A stretch of DNA of 64,000 nucleotides from Lysinibacillus sp. G4S2 (GCF_030348505.1 NZ_JAUCFJ010000002.1:1058001-1122000), one strand, 5' to 3'; shown: positions 44,467 through 54,559, counted from the stretch's first letter. Notes: a model not told the origin generated them from the sequence alone. A program made the numbers and translations.

Positions 44467-45426
44467 ATGAATTGGAATACACGTGTGACGGAACTTTTAA
44501 ATGTTAAATACCCAATTATTCAGGGGGGATTAGCCTATTTAGCATATGCTGATTTAGCAGCGGCGGTGTCGAATGCTGGAGGGCTGGGACAAATAACAGC
44601 AATGAGTTTACGAGATCCTGACTTATTGCGCGCAGAGATTCATAAAGTACGGACATTAACAGATAAACCTTTTGGTGTAAACTTTGCAATTGGTATGTAT
44701 GGCACTGGTTATGAGGATATGGTGCGTGTTGCAGTGGAAGAAAAGGTGCCAGTTGTTACGATGACTGGAGGGAATCCTGCACCCATTTTCGATATATTGG
44801 CAGGAACGGATATAAAAAAATTAGTACTAGTAGCTGCACGTAGGCAAGCTCAAAAGGCGGAACAACTTGGAGCAGATGCTGTGATGGTAGTTGGACAAGA
44901 AGGTGGTGGCCATCTCGGACGTGATGATGTAGGAACAATGGTGCTTGTGCCTCAAGTTGTAGATAGTGTGAAAATTCCTGTTATTGCTTCTGGTGGGATT
45001 GGTGACGGAAGAGGCTGGTTAGCAGCACATGCACTAGGAGCCGAGGGAATTGAAATGGGAACGCGTTTTATTGCAACTAAGGAATGTGTCGATGCATCTG
45101 AGGCTTATAAAGAGGCACTACTTGCAAGTTCTGAAGCAGATACAACAATTATTAAGCGTTCTATTGGGGCCCCAGCAAGAGCGTTACGCAATGGTTTTAC
45201 CGAAAAGATTTTAGAAATTGAGCAAATGACACCAACTTATGAGGCGTTGAAAAATTATATTAGTGGCACTGCCAATAAGCGCTTTATTTATGATGGTGAG
45301 AAAGATGAAGGATTTGGTTGGGCTGGACAAGTTACAGGGATGATTCATGATATTCCAACAGTTGAGGAGCTTATCACTCGAATGGTTGCAGAAGCAGAAA
45401 GTATCCGGGTAAAATGGGGGAAGTAA
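44467..45426 (+). CDS. NAD(P)H-dependent flavin oxidoreductase (nitronate monooxygenase / FabK-like)
   Basis: A 319-aa FMN TIM-barrel protein: YPIIQGGLAYLAYADLAAAV, GGLGQI, DAVMVVGQEGGGHLGRDDVG with the catalytic His, and VIASGGIGDGRGWLAAHALG, GTRFIATKEC for phosphate binding. It could oxidise nitronates (NMO) or reduce enoyl-ACP (FabK); these cannot be separated by eye. ATG 44467 is chosen because AAAGGGGAGG lies just upstream. yktA follows 20 bp downstream, so they are probably co-transcribed. Confidence 0.87.
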   Translation: MNWNTRVTELLNVKYPIIQGGLAYLAYADLAAAVSNAGGLGQITAMSLRDPDLLRAEIHKVRTLTDKPFGVNFAIGMYGTGYEDMVRVAVEEKVPVVTMTGGNPAPIFDILAGTDIKKLVLVAARRQAQKAEQLGADAVMVVGQEGGGHLGRDDVGTMVLVPQVVDSVKIPVIASGGIGDGRGWLAAHALGAEGIEMGTRFIATKECVDASEAYKEALLASSEADTTIIKRSIGAPARALRNGFTEKILEIEQMTPTYEALKNYISGTANKRFIYDGEKDEGFGWAGQVTGMIHDIPTVEELITRMVAEAESIRVKWGK

Positions 45427-45446
45427 CTTAAAGGTGGTTATGTCCA

Positions 45447-45734
45447 ATGGAATATTCTTATCCGTTTTCAATTGATTGGTCGACTGAGGAAATTGTCGAT
45501 GTTGTTCAATTTTTTGAAGCGATTGAGCAAGCCTATGAAAAAGGCGTTAAACGTGAAGTAATGATGGCGAAATACCGCCGTTTTAAAGAGATTGTTCCTT
45601 CACAAGCTGAGGAAAAATCAATTTTTCGTGAATTCGAAGAAGCAAGTGGCTATGTCAGTTACTCTGTTGTTAAACAAACAAAAGAAGCAGCTGATGGGAC
45701 GATTATTAAAGTTGCACCGAAGCAACGACGTTAA
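45447..45734 (+). CDS. yktA: UPF0223 family protein YktA
   Basis: A 95-aa cytoplasmic protein of unknown function conserved in Bacillales. Recognised by [40 protein letters not shown] and the C-terminal [10 protein letters not shown]. Probably all-alpha. The position between speA and yktB matches B. subtilis. AAAGGTGG lies upstream of ATG 45447. No reaction or partner is known to me. Confidence 0.88.
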   Translation: MEYSYPFSIDWSTEEIVDVVQFFEAIEQAYEKGVKREVMMAKYRRFKEIVPSQAEEKSIFREFEEASGYVSYSVVKQTKEAADGTIIKVAPKQRR

Positions 45735-45738
45735 AAAA

Positions 45739-45774
45739 GTGGACGTGAGTTTATTCTCACGTCCGCTTTTTTTA
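45739..45774 (+). terminator. Terminator after yktA
   Basis: AGTGGACGTGAG / CTCACGTCCGCT followed by a run of T's. Confidence 0.85.
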
Positions 45775-45877
45775 TCTTCTAGTTTTACGTGTTAAAAATA
45801 AGTGATGTACATACACTACATACAATAAAAGTATAAGGTTAGTATGTCACATGACCCGAAGTACAATACTTCATACT

Positions 45878-46504
45878 TTATTTTCCAACAATGATGTTAT
45901 AAATAGGAAGTAAACTACTGAAAGTTTCTTCCGTAATTTGATGAAGTTCACTAGCGGACAGCTTGATTGCTTGTTCTCTTGGAATATGTCGACCGACTAA
46001 AAATTCACCTTTTTTAACATCGCGCAAACGATTAAGCAATTCATCTAGCTTGTCTTCCTTTGCATCTTCCATGGAGATTGCTGCAGGAGACATATGATCC
46101 CCAGAAACAATAAAATCATTAGGAAGTTGCTGTAGCAATGTTTTGTTGGCAATTAAACGTTCTGCCATCACATTTTTTTGTGGAGCTTCATAAATAATAG
46201 CTAAGACGATGAATAAATGTGTGCTCCAAAGACCAATCTGAAAGTGAGGTAATGATTTATAACCTCTTTTGTAAGGAGCAAAGGCAACCCAGCTGTCTTT
46301 TGGAGGATTTACGGTTCTACGTGCATGCTTCGCCACATGAGGATAAAATTCTTCTCCAAGATGACTTGAAAAGAAGGAAGAAAAATCCTCTCCAAGCAGT
46401 TGGAATTTAGGTCGTACAGATGAAATTAACGCTTCCATTCTCTGGTCTAATCCATCTATTTGAAAAACATTGAAGTCTTTATTAGTCCATTTAATTTTCT
46501 GCAA
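45878..46504 (-). CDS. yktB: UPF0637 family protein YktB
   Basis: A 208-aa soluble protein of unknown biochemical role (DUF1054). Landmarks: FNVFQIDGLDQRMEALISSV, VAKHARRTVNPPKDSWVAF, KSLPHFQIGLWSTHLFI and a conserved C-terminal GRHIPREQA. Minus-oriented beside yktA as in B. subtilis. Ribosome site GAAAGGAG lies upstream of ATG 46504. Single-gene unit; no catalytic motif seen. Confidence 0.87.
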   Translation of the reverse strand: MQKIKWTNKDFNVFQIDGLDQRMEALISSVRPKFQLLGEDFSSFFSSHLGEEFYPHVAKHARRTVNPPKDSWVAFAPYKRGYKSLPHFQIGLWSTHLFIVLAIIYEAPQKNVMAERLIANKTLLQQLPNDFIVSGDHMSPAAISMEDAKEDKLDELLNRLRDVKKGEFLVGRHIPREQAIKLSASELHQITEETFSSLLPIYNIIVGK

Positions 46505-46604
46505 TTTTATTAACTCCTTTCGATTTATAAGGTTTATTTTATTAGGAAAATGGGAAAAAATCTTATAACAAGAACTTTAAAATAAAAAAAAGGAAGTGAT
46601 TTTT

Positions 46605-46802
46605 ATGAAACCAATCGTAAAAATTATACGTAAAGTTGACATTGAAAAGCAATATGAACACATTTTACAATTAGAATTAGATTATGAATTAGCTTCTCTA
46701 TTCTCTGCAATGAATGAAAAAAATGAACTTGAAATTGAAAAAAGTAAAAAACGTCTGGCTGAAATTCAGCTGGAACTTGAAAGTTTGCACGCCTATGCGT
46801 AA
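46605..46802 (+). CDS. Small coiled-coil protein (YkzI-like)
   Basis: A 65-aa charged helical protein (KQYEHILQLELDYELASLFS, then KNELEIEKSKKRLAEIQLEL) likely to form a coiled coil. ATG 46605 has AAGGAAGTGA upstream; the frame could extend 3 codons. It lies between yktB and suhB where B. subtilis has ykzI, but the name is by position only. A strong terminator follows. Function unknown. Confidence 0.7.
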   Translation: MKPIVKIIRKVDIEKQYEHILQLELDYELASLFSAMNEKNELEIEKSKKRLAEIQLELESLHAYA

Positions 46803-46825
46803 TAGAAATTTTATACCCATTTGAA

Positions 46826-46864
46826 AAATCACTTGCTGAATATTCCGACAGCAGGTGATTTTTA
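46826..46864 (+). terminator. Terminator after the small coiled-coil gene
   Basis: AATCACTTGCTG / CAGCAGGTGATT with a 10-nt loop, then TTTTA. Confidence 0.82.
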
Positions 46865-46980
46865 TTGTTATAAAGGGTAAAATAGACAGTATATCTTAAA
46901 GGGAAATTTTTTAGGGAAGTACTATATGCTACGTATTAACAAAACATCATGAGAAATAAAGGCCTAAGCACAAAGCCGGT

Positions 46981-47012
46981 TCTGGACGCAATTATACCGA
47001 GGTATAATTGAT
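46981..47012. repeat. Copy of the GACGCAATTATACCGAGG palindromic element
   Basis: TCTGGACGCAATTATACCGA followed by GGTATAATTGAT. The arms CAATTATACC and GGTATAATTG form a perfect 10-bp palindrome separated by GA. It lies within flanking arms AAGGC...GCCTT just upstream of suhB. Confidence 0.65.
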
Positions 47013-47060
47013 GTAGGCTAAAGCGCAGTGCCTTTTCTTATATTTGAAGGGTGGGTTTTT

Positions 47061-47855
47061 ATGGATTTACAACAAATTGATCAATTTGCGAAAAGTATTA
47101 TATTTGAAGCGGGAAGGCGTATTCGAGATGCTTTTTCGTACAATCTAGTTATCGAGACAAAATCAGATGCAAATGACCTTGTCACAAATATTGACCGTGA
47201 AACTGAATTATTCTTTATTGAAAAAATACGCGCTTTGGATCCAACTCACAAAATTTTAGGGGAAGAGGGAATGGGAGAAAAAGTAGAGTCGTTAGAAGGT
47301 GTTGTATGGATTATTGATCCAATAGACGGCACGATGAATTTTGTTAAACAACATCGACATTTTATGATTTCTATCGGTATTTTTATTAATGGGGTAGGTA
47401 AGCTAGGTTACATATTTGATGTAATGCGTGAAGATTTATTTTATGCAATTGCAGGCGAAGGGGCATGGTACAATGACTCACCATTGCGTAAATTGCAATC
47501 AGTCAAAATAGAGGAATCGGTCATTGGTATAAACGCACACTGGGTAGCCCCAAATCGCCATATTCACCATGAAAAAGTAATTGAAATGATTCGGAAAGTA
47601 CGTGGTACAAGGTCGTATGGTTCAGCAGCAATGGAAATAGCGTTTGTTGTTAGTGGTAAACTAGATGCTTATGTATCGATGCGACTATCACCATGGGATA
47701 TTGCAGGAGGTACCATTATTGCTAAGGAAGTTGGTGCCATCACCACTAATTTACATGGGGAAGGCTTTGATTTTCTACATCAGGATACTTTTATCATTGC
47801 CAATCCTTCTATTCACAAAGAGCTGTTAGAAAAATATATTGTGCCTTATGAATAA
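47061..47855 (+). CDS. suhB: Inositol monophosphatase family protein (SuhB/YktC)
   Basis: A 264-aa Mg2+-dependent phosphatase: GEEGMGE, WIIDPIDGTMNFVKQ (metal-binding DPIDGT), and WDIAGG near residue 214. It hydrolyses inositol-1-phosphate or related sugar phosphates; some relatives are fructose-bisphosphatases or NADP phosphatases. The frame extends upstream to 47028, but GAAGGGTGG precedes ATG 47061 (MDLQQIDQFAKS). Single gene between terminators; locus as in B. subtilis yktC. Confidence 0.9.
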   Translation: MDLQQIDQFAKSIIFEAGRRIRDAFSYNLVIETKSDANDLVTNIDRETELFFIEKIRALDPTHKILGEEGMGEKVESLEGVVWIIDPIDGTMNFVKQHRHFMISIGIFINGVGKLGYIFDVMREDLFYAIAGEGAWYNDSPLRKLQSVKIEESVIGINAHWVAPNRHIHHEKVIEMIRKVRGTRSYGSAAMEIAFVVSGKLDAYVSMRLSPWDIAGGTIIAKEVGAITTNLHGEGFDFLHQDTFIIANPSIHKELLEKYIVPYE

Positions 47856-47892
47856 AAAAGGAGCCGTCTATTTTTTAGACAGGCTCCTTCTT
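47855..47892. terminator. Bidirectional terminator between suhB and ylaF
   Basis: AAAGGAGCCGTCTA / TAGACAGGCTCCTT with A's and T's on the outer sides; serves the two convergent genes. Confidence 0.82.
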
Positions 47893-47897
47893 ACTTA

Positions 47898-48083
47898 TTA
47901 AAGTAATCCTTGCTCACGCAGTTTACGTTTTAATTTAAAGGCTGTCATAAAAATGACACAAGTAGCCACAATGCCTGCTATAATACCAAAACCACTACCA
48001 GCTGCTACAGAATAGCCAATAGAACACATTGCTAAAACAGCTGCTAATGCGAAAATGCCCATTACGAATTTTGCACGATTCAT
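47898..48083 (-). CDS. ylaF: Small membrane protein YlaF
   Basis: A 61-aa two-helix membrane protein (VMGIFALAAVLAMCSIGYSV and FGIIAGIVATCVIFMTAF) with a basic tail KLKRKLREQGLL, as in the DUF5325 family. ATG 48083 is chosen for AGGAGG just upstream rather than the longer frame from 48119. Divergent from typA, as in B. subtilis. Function unknown. Confidence 0.82.
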   Translation of the reverse strand: MNRAKFVMGIFALAAVLAMCSIGYSVAAGSGFGIIAGIVATCVIFMTAFKLKRKLREQGLL

Positions 48084-48173
48084 AGCCGAGCCTCCTAATA
48101 TGAAAAATTTGTAATTCAAATATATTTTTTTAGAATGATGTAAATTCTAATAAGGACATTTCTATCCTTCTTG

Positions 48174-48182
48174 TGCTATAAT
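48174..48182 (+). promoter_or_regulatory. Extended -10 promoter element of typA
   Basis: TGCTATAAT at 48174-48182 is an extended -10 box 42 bp before the typA start; no good -35 hexamer is seen. Confidence 0.5.
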
Positions 48183-48223
48183 ATCACAGTTAAACATTCG
48201 AAAAAAGAATATGGAGTGGAATA

Positions 48224-50068
48224 ATGACAAACTTACGTCAAGATCTTCGCAATATCGCAATTATCGCCCACGTTGACCATGGTAAAACTACCTTAGTCGA
48301 CCAATTATTAAAACAATCAGGTACATTCCGTTCAAACGAACATGTTGAAGAACGTGCAATGGACTCTAACGATATCGAACGCGAACGTGGTATTACAATT
48401 TTAGCTAAAAATACTGCAGTCAACTATAACGGAACTCGTATCAACATCCTTGATACGCCTGGACACGCCGACTTTGGTGGTGAGGTAGAACGTATTTTAA
48501 AAATGGTAGATGGTGTTTTACTAGTTGTCGATGCGTATGAAGGTTGTATGCCGCAGACACGCTTCGTACTAAAAAAAGCGTTAGAACAAAAACTTACACC
48601 AATTGTGGTTGTTAATAAAGTAGATAAAGACTCAGCTCGTCCACTAGAAGTAGTAGATGAAGTATTAGAATTATTCATTGAGCTAGGTGCAGATGATGAT
48701 CAATTAGACTTCCCTGTAGTTTATGCTTCAGGAGTAAATGGAACTGCTTCACTTGATGCAGATCCAGCGAAACAAGAAGAAAACATGCAATGTCTATTTG
48801 AGAAAGTAATCGAATCTATTCCAGCACCTGTTGATAATTCAGCAGACCCATTACAATTCCAAGTAGCTTTACTTGATTATAATGACTATGTTGGCCGTAT
48901 CGGTATCGGTCGTGTATTCCGCGGTACAATCGAAGTTGGTCAACAAGTAGCACTTATGAAATTAGATGGCACAGTCAAACAATTCCGTGTTACTAAAATC
49001 TTTGGCTTCTTTGGCTTAAAACGTGAAGAAATTCAATCAGCAAAAGCTGGTGATTTAATTGCCGTTTCAGGTATGGAAGACATCAACGTTGGTGAAACTG
49101 TATGTCCTGTAGAACACCAAGAAGCTTTAACACCGTTACGCATTGATGAACCGACTTTGCAAATGACTTTCTTAGTAAACAATTCACCATTCGCAGGTCG
49201 CGAAGGTAAATTTGTAACAGCACGTAAAGTAGAAGAACGCTTACGTTCACAACTTCAAACGGACGTTTCTTTACGCGTTGAAGATACAGATTCTCCAGAT
49301 GCTTGGACTGTTTCTGGACGCGGTGAGCTTCACCTATCTATCCTTATTGAAAATATGCGTCGTGAAGGCTTTGAGCTACAAGTATCAAAACCACAAGTAA
49401 TCATCCGTGAAATTGATGGAGTAAAATGTGAGCCATTTGAACGTGTACAAATTGATGTTCCAGAAGAAAATGTTGGATCAATTATCGAATCAATCGGTAC
49501 TCGTAAAGGTGAAATGTTGGATATGGTTAACAATGGCAATGGCCAAGTTCGTTTAACATTCTTAGTGCCTGCACGTGGTTTAATTGGTTACACAACTGAA
49601 TTCATGTCAATGACTAAAGGTTTCGGTATCATCAACCATACTTTCGATTGCTACCAACCATATATTCCAGGTCGTATTGGTGGTCGTCACCAAGGTGTGC
49701 TTGTGTCAATGGAAACTGGTAAATCGACAACTTATGGTATGATGCAAGTAGAGGACCGTGGTACACTATTTGTAGAACCAGGTACTGAAATTTATGAAGG
49801 TATGATTGTTGGTGAAAATACACGTGATAATGATATCACTGTAAACATTACAAAAATGAAGCAAAAAACGAATGTTCGTTCTGCGACAAAAGATGCGACA
49901 AACGTAATTAAAAAGCCGCGTTTATTAACTCTAGAAGAAGCATTAGAATTTTTAACTGATGATGAGTACCTAGAAATCACGCCAGAATCTATTCGCCTTC
50001 GTAAACAAATTCTAGACAAAAACGAACGTGAGAAAGCAGCGAAAAAATTAAAAAACGCTGAAAAATAA
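48224..50068 (+). CDS. typA: Ribosome-associated GTPase TypA/BipA
   Basis: A 614-aa translational GTPase of the EF-G/LepA class. G1 AHVDHGKTT, switch I/G2 [10 protein letters not shown]3 [13 protein letters not shown]4 NKVDKD, followed by a beta-barrel domain II ([19 protein letters not shown]), EF-G-like domains III and V, and the BipA-specific C-terminal domain ([20 protein letters not shown]). It binds 70S ribosomes and supports 50S assembly, especially in the cold. Complete length. The following ylaH starts 31 bp after. Confidence 0.96.
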   Translation: MTNLRQDLRNIAIIAHVDHGKTTLVDQLLKQSGTFRSNEHVEERAMDSNDIERERGITILAKNTAVNYNGTRINILDTPGHADFGGEVERILKMVDGVLLVVDAYEGCMPQTRFVLKKALEQKLTPIVVVNKVDKDSARPLEVVDEVLELFIELGADDDQLDFPVVYASGVNGTASLDADPAKQEENMQCLFEKVIESIPAPVDNSADPLQFQVALLDYNDYVGRIGIGRVFRGTIEVGQQVALMKLDGTVKQFRVTKIFGFFGLKREEIQSAKAGDLIAVSGMEDINVGETVCPVEHQEALTPLRIDEPTLQMTFLVNNSPFAGREGKFVTARKVEERLRSQLQTDVSLRVEDTDSPDAWTVSGRGELHLSILIENMRREGFELQVSKPQVIIREIDGVKCEPFERVQIDVPEENVGSIIESIGTRKGEMLDMVNNGNGQVRLTFLVPARGLIGYTTEFMSMTKGFGIINHTFDCYQPYIPGRIGGRHQGVLVSMETGKSTTYGMMQVEDRGTLFVEPGTEIYEGMIVGENTRDNDITVNITKMKQKTNVRSATKDATNVIKKPRLLTLEEALEFLTDDEYLEITPESIRLRKQILDKNEREKAAKKLKNAEK

Positions 50069-50098
50069 TTTTTTGCTTCCACGAAAGGAAGAGGAGTC

Positions 50099-50497
50099 TT
50101 GTCTATTAAGTCCGCTTTATTGGGTGAACTGAATTTTATTCAAGTTGCTGCACAGACAAATGCAGAGGAAACAGCAGATGCCTATGAAAAAATGGCAGGG
50201 ATTACGCGTTTTTTATATGAAAACTTACCTAGCAAAGAAATGGCAGGTTATGTTCTGTTTGCTCTAGTGTTTTTGCTCTCTGCACTTGTTTATAAACTAG
50301 GCTTTGCAAAGAAATTAAAACTATCACAAAATATTGTTATTTATACTTTCCTGTTTTTAGGGTGTACTTTATTAACATTTTTTGCGTTATATCTTCCGAT
50401 GGTTGAAGGTCTTATTGTAGCGGCATTAATTTTAATCGTCTATAAAACACGTTTATGGCGCGAAAAAAGAGAAGAGCAACAAGCTGCTAATCAGTAA
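50099..50497 (+). CDS. ylaH: YlaH-like membrane protein
   Basis: A 132-aa protein with three hydrophobic segments (MAGYVLFALVFLLSALVYKL; NIVIYTFLFLGCTLLTFFAL; VEGLIVAALILIVYKTRLW) and a charged tail. TTG start at 50099 with AGGAAGAGGAG upstream; no ATG fits. It lies directly after typA, the same as ylaH in B. subtilis. Function unknown. Confidence 0.83.
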   Translation: MSIKSALLGELNFIQVAAQTNAEETADAYEKMAGITRFLYENLPSKEMAGYVLFALVFLLSALVYKLGFAKKLKLSQNIVIYTFLFLGCTLLTFFALYLPMVEGLIVAALILIVYKTRLWREKREEQQAANQ

Positions 50498-50516
50498 AAT
50501 AACTTTACCTTAATAG

Positions 50517-50560
50517 AAACAGTCTTAGCGATGAAGAGCTAAGACTGTTTTCTTTTTTTT
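50517..50560 (+). terminator. Terminator of the typA-ylaH unit
   Basis: AAACAGTCTTAGC / GCTAAGACTGTTT with a short loop, followed by CTTTTTTTT. The 50.6-kb array begins about 50 bp beyond. Confidence 0.87.
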
Positions 50561-50610
50561 AAAAAGAAGGAGATCAATGTTTCGACAAGCTTCAAATTGT
50601 GCTAGTAAAA

Positions 50611-51725
50611 GTGACGGGAAGAAGAGGCAAAGTGACAGAAAGAATCGAAGCGACGGATAGAAAAACCAAAGCGACGGATAGAAGAGTTGAAGTGACGGAA
50701 AGAACAGCTGAAGTGACGGATAGAAAAGTCAAAGCGACGGATAGCAATCGAAGTGACGGAAAGAAGAGCCGAAGCGACGGAAAGAAGAGTTGAAGCGACG
50801 GAAAGAATGGCAAAATTGACGGAAAGAATCGAAGTGACGGATAGAATGGCCAAAGTGACGGAAAGAACAATCGAAGTGACGGATAGAATGGCCAAAGCGA
50901 CGGATAGCCATCGAAGCGACGGAAAGAAGAGTCGAAGTGACGGAAAGAATAGTCGAAGTGACGGATAGAAAAGCCGAAGCGACGGAAAGAACAATCAAAG
51001 CGACGGATAGAAAAGCCAAAGCGACGGATAGCAGTCGAAGTGACGGAAAGAAGAGCCGAAGCGACGGAAAGAACAATCGAAGCGACGGAAAGAATGGCAA
51101 AAGTGACGGAAAGAATCGAAGTGACGGATAGAATGGCCAAAGCGACGGAAAGAACAATCGAAGTGACGGAAAGAAGAGCCAAAGCGACGGAAAGAATCGA
51201 AGTGACGGATAGAATGGCCAAAGTGACGGAAAGAAGAGCCGAAGCGACGGATAGAAAAGCCAAAGTGACGGATAGCAATCGGAGCGACGGAAAGAATAGT
51301 CGAAGTGACGGATAGAATGGCAAAAGTGACGGAAAGAATCGAAGTGACGGATAGAATGGCCAAAGCGACGGAAAGAACAATCGAAGTGACGGAAAGAAGA
51401 GCCAAAGCGACGGATAGAAAAGCCAAAGTGACGGATAGCAATCGGAGCAACGGAAAGAATAGTCGAAGTGACGGATAGAATGGCCAAAGTGACGGAAAGA
51501 AGAGCCGAAGCGACGGAAAGCACAATCGAAGTGACGGATAGAAAAGCCAAAGCGACGGAAAGCCATTGAAGTGACGGAAAGAATAGTCGAAGTGACGGAA
51601 AGAAGAGCCAAAGCGACGGAAAGCACAATCGAAGTGACGGATAGAATAGCCAAAGCGACGGAAAGAATCGGAAGTGACGGATAGAAAAGCCAAAGCGACG
51701 GAAAGAACAATCAAAGCGACGGATA
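50611..51725. repeat. 21-bp tandem array E (about 55 units)
   Basis: About 55 units of the form G(C/T)GACGG(A/ATAG)AGAA plus a tail ending in GAA or AAA. Most units are 21 bp; a minority are 18 or 19 bp (those with AATCGAA or AGCAATCGAA tails). GACGGATAG and GACGGAAAG types are interspersed. A block of about 225 bp (beginning near 51090 and again near 51315) is duplicated, a sign of recent growth. It yields long low-complexity open frames on both strands (FPSLRLF, SVTSTIL) that I do not consider genes. Confidence 0.97.
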
Positions 51726-51840
51726 CAGCATCAACCCAACACTTGTGGTAGAACAAATTTAAAAGATAGGCACCGAAATCTTCCGATATGAATAAGTTAA
51801 TGTCGATAGGCTTATTTTCATCAATCGAGGAGGAAATGAA

Positions 51841-52833
51841 ATGCGTTGGCTTAAAAAAGGTTTATTATTTAGTGTTATTGCTTTGTTACTCCTTTCTTTG
51901 ACAGCGTGTAATAAAACGAAGCTTGAAAAGGTCAAAGTTGGAGAGGTGACGCGCTCGATTTTCTATGCGCCGCAGTATGTAGCGCTTGAAAAAGGGTACT
52001 TCGAGGATGAAGGGCTTTCTGTTGAGCTACAGACTATTGCAGGTGGCGATAAGACCATGACGGCATTACTTTCTGATGGCATTAATATTGCTTTAGTTGG
52101 GTCGGAAACTTCTGTATATGTAACGCTTCAAGGCCCCAATGATCCGATTCAAAATTTTGCACAGTTAACACAAACAGATGGCACATTTTTAGTTGCGCGA
52201 GAAAAGATGGATAATTTTTCATGGGATCAATTAAAAGGCACTACATTTTTAGGGCAACGTAAGGGTGGAATGCCACAAATGGCAGGAGAGTTTGTACTGA
52301 AAAAGCATGGCATTGATCCTGCGAGTGATTTAACACTCATTCAAAATATTGATTTTGCTAATATTTCTACAGCTTTTGCTTCTGGAACAGGGGACTTTGT
52401 GCAACTATTTGAACCAACGGCGAGTATTTTTGAGAAAGAGGGTAAAGGCTATATTGTTGCTTCATTTGGCACTGAATCTGGACATTTACCTTATACATCG
52501 TTTATGGCGAAAAGCAGCTATTTGAAGGACGAAGCGAAGACAGTGCAAGGTTTTACAAATGCATTGAAACGAGCGCAGGATTTTGTGCAAAAAGAGAGTG
52601 CGGCCGAAATAGCAAAAATTATTCAGCCATACTTTGAAAACGTAGATGTTGCCTTAATTGAAACTGTGGTAGAGCGTTATAAATCACAAGGTTCCTATGC
52701 GACAGATCCTATTTTGGAGAAGGAGGAATGGGATAATTTACAAACGATCATGGAGGAAGCGGGTGAACTTCCTCAACGGGTGGATTATGAAAAGCTTGTG
52801 AATACAACCTTTGCTAAAAAGGCTGCTGAGTAA
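51841..52833 (+). CDS. ABC transporter substrate-binding lipoprotein (NMT1/SsuA/TauA type)
   Basis: A 330-aa type II periplasmic-binding-like receptor. The signal peptide ends in lipobox LTAC (Cys23), so it is a membrane-anchored lipoprotein. VGEVTRSIFYAPQYVALEKG, YFEDEGLSVELQ and ALVGSETSVYVTLQG are typical of the nitrate/sulfonate/taurine/thiamine-precursor group. Ribosome site GAGGAGGAAATG at 51841. With the next two genes it makes a complete importer. I see no TPP or S-box riboswitch upstream, so the substrate is unresolved. Confidence 0.88.
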   Translation: MRWLKKGLLFSVIALLLLSLTACNKTKLEKVKVGEVTRSIFYAPQYVALEKGYFEDEGLSVELQTIAGGDKTMTALLSDGINIALVGSETSVYVTLQGPNDPIQNFAQLTQTDGTFLVAREKMDNFSWDQLKGTTFLGQRKGGMPQMAGEFVLKKHGIDPASDLTLIQNIDFANISTAFASGTGDFVQLFEPTASIFEKEGKGYIVASFGTESGHLPYTSFMAKSSYLKDEAKTVQGFTNALKRAQDFVQKESAAEIAKIIQPYFENVDVALIETVVERYKSQGSYATDPILEKEEWDNLQTIMEEAGELPQRVDYEKLVNTTFAKKAAE

Positions 52834-52834
52834 T

Positions 52835-53602
52835 ATGGAATTTTTAAAACTAGAAAATATTCACCATAGCTATTTTTCAAGTACGCAGGCGAAGGAAGTT
52901 TTACGTGATATCAATTTAGATATTCGTGAAGGTGAGTTTGTATCTTTTATAGGGCCGAGTGGATGTGGGAAAACAACGTTATTATCAATTATTGCGGGTT
53001 TATTTTCGTCTACTGAAGGCAAGGTATACATTGATGGTGAGGAGATTTCAGCACATAATCAGTCTCTCATTGGCTACATGCTTCAACAAGATTATTTATT
53101 TCCTTGGAAAACCATTGAGGAAAATGTCACAATTGGTTTGAAAATCATGGAGCGAAGTAATAAGACACATAAAGTGACTGCAAATGGACTTTTGCAAGAA
53201 ATAGGTTTACCGCATGTAGGGAACAATTATCCGAAAGAGTTATCTGGTGGTATGCGTCAACGAGTGGCGCTTGCAAGAACTTTAGCGGTAAACCCTAAAA
53301 TTTTACTGCTAGATGAGCCGTTTTCGGCACTTGATTATCAGTCTAAATTAAAGCTTGAGGACTTGGTTGTTGAAACTTTAAAGTCCTATCAAAAAACAGC
53401 GATTCTTGTGACACATGATATTGGTGAAGCAATTGCGATGAGTGAACGGGTATTTCTATTCTCAGCAAATCCAGGTACATTGCATAGAGTATTTGAAATA
53501 CCTGAGGCTTTACGAAAGCTATCACCTTTTGATGTTCGACAGCATCCAGCATATTCAGATGTATTCCAAATTATTTGGAAGGAGCTGGAGAGTCTTGGAT
53601 AA
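52835..53602 (+). CDS. ABC transporter ATP-binding protein (SsuB/TauB type)
   Basis: A 255-aa ATPase: Walker [11 protein letters not shown]-loop [10 protein letters not shown], signature [14 protein letters not shown], Walker [13 protein letters not shown], switch His in [10 protein letters not shown]. The LSGGMRQR signature is typical of the nitrate/sulfonate/taurine class. ATG 52835 lies 1 bp after the receptor stop; the longer frame from 52811 is rejected because it would overlap that gene. Coupled translation is likely on both sides. Confidence 0.9.
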   Translation: MEFLKLENIHHSYFSSTQAKEVLRDINLDIREGEFVSFIGPSGCGKTTLLSIIAGLFSSTEGKVYIDGEEISAHNQSLIGYMLQQDYLFPWKTIEENVTIGLKIMERSNKTHKVTANGLLQEIGLPHVGNNYPKELSGGMRQRVALARTLAVNPKILLLDEPFSALDYQSKLKLEDLVVETLKSYQKTAILVTHDIGEAIAMSERVFLFSANPGTLHRVFEIPEALRKLSPFDVRQHPAYSDVFQIIWKELESLG

Positions 53603-54389
53603 CACATTATATAAACAGTATCAGCAAATGCTTAAAAAAGAAAAACGTTTTGTTCGATTATATCAACTTATTATTTTACTCGCATTTTTTGGAGGTTGGG
53701 AGTTACTTTCAAGGTTTGGATGGATTGATCGTTTAATTTTTAGTTCACCAACGCATGTATGGCACACATTAGTAGAAAAAGTGAGTGACGGTTCTTTAAC
53801 ACTTCACGTTGGTGTTACTTTAATGGAAACGATTATTGGTTTTATTGCCGGAACACTCCTCGGTACATTAATAGCAATAGTATTGTGGTGGTCACCGATG
53901 ATATCAAAGGTACTTGATCCATATTTAGTTATTTTAAACGCTATGCCAAAAGTTGCTTTAGGCCCAATTTTAATAGTTGCCCTTGGTCCTGGTTACTTTT
54001 CAATTATTGCGATGGGGGCGTTGATTTCAATTATTATTACGACCATCGTAGTTTATACAGCTTTTAAAGGAGTAGATCCAAACTTTAGTAAAGTATTACA
54101 AACTTTTGGTGCGACGAGATGGCAAATATTTAAAGAAGTCATTTTGCCAGCTTCTTTTCCAACAATCATTTCTACTCTGAAGGTAAATGTAGGTTTATCT
54201 TGGGTAGGTGTCATTGTTGGCGAATTTTTAGTCTCCTCGAAAGGACTAGGTTATCTAATTATTTATGGTTTCCAAGTGTTTAACTTTAATCTTGTGCTCA
54301 TGTCACTTCTCATCATCGCATTTTTTGCGACAATTATGTATCAGGTTGTCGAATTGATTGAGAAGATGTTAGTAAAAAATAATGGTTAA
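53595..54389 (+). CDS. ABC transporter permease (SsuC/TauC type)
   Basis: A 264-aa permease with six hydrophobic segments and the EAA loop [20 protein letters not shown]. The frame is open from 53442 inside the ATPase gene, but family alignment and GGAG at 53587-53590 favour the TTG at 53595 ([13 protein letters not shown]), overlapping the ATPase stop by 8 bp. It completes the importer. The three genes interrupt the ylaH-ylaI order known from B. subtilis. Confidence 0.87.
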   Translation: MDNTLYKQYQQMLKKEKRFVRLYQLIILLAFFGGWELLSRFGWIDRLIFSSPTHVWHTLVEKVSDGSLTLHVGVTLMETIIGFIAGTLLGTLIAIVLWWSPMISKVLDPYLVILNAMPKVALGPILIVALGPGYFSIIAMGALISIIITTIVVYTAFKGVDPNFSKVLQTFGATRWQIFKEVILPASFPTIISTLKVNVGLSWVGVIVGEFLVSSKGLGYLIIYGFQVFNFNLVLMSLLIIAFFATIMYQVVELIEKMLVKNNG

Positions 54390-54395
54390 ATGGTT

Positions 54396-54429
54396 AAAGG
54401 AGGTGTCTCGAATAATGAGTCACCTCCTT
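54396..54429. terminator. Terminator hairpin, left copy
   Basis: AAAGGAGGTG / CACCTCCTT with inner pairs around CGAATAATG. Its near-identical twin lies at 54560-54594, with a 21-bp array between. Confidence 0.75.
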
Positions 54430-54442
54430 CATGTTGATAATA

Positions 54443-54547
54443 TTCCGATAAAAGCTGAAATTGTTCCGATAAATCGAGATAATATTCCGATAAAAGCTAA
54501 AATTGTTCCGATAAAATGAGATTTTGTTCCGATAAATCTTGGCGAGT
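54443..54547. repeat. 21-bp tandem array F (5 units)
   Basis: TTCCGATAAA begins at 54443, 54464, 54485, 54506 and 54527, exactly 21 bp apart. Tails alternate (AGCTGAAATTG versus TCGAGATAATA), giving a 42-bp tendency. Confidence 0.92.
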
Positions 54548-54559
54548 AGCCTGAACGAT

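Noticed and set aside
50592..51756. Minus-strand frames of 253-372 aa (FPSLRLF / SVTSTIL repeats) in array E
   Set aside because: Low-complexity by-products of the tandem array. Frame shifts occur between 21-, 19- and 18-bp units, and no start signal is present.
51726..51840. TPP or S-box riboswitch that would identify the ABC importer substrate
   Set aside because: None of the conserved riboswitch cores is found in the 115 bp before the receptor gene.
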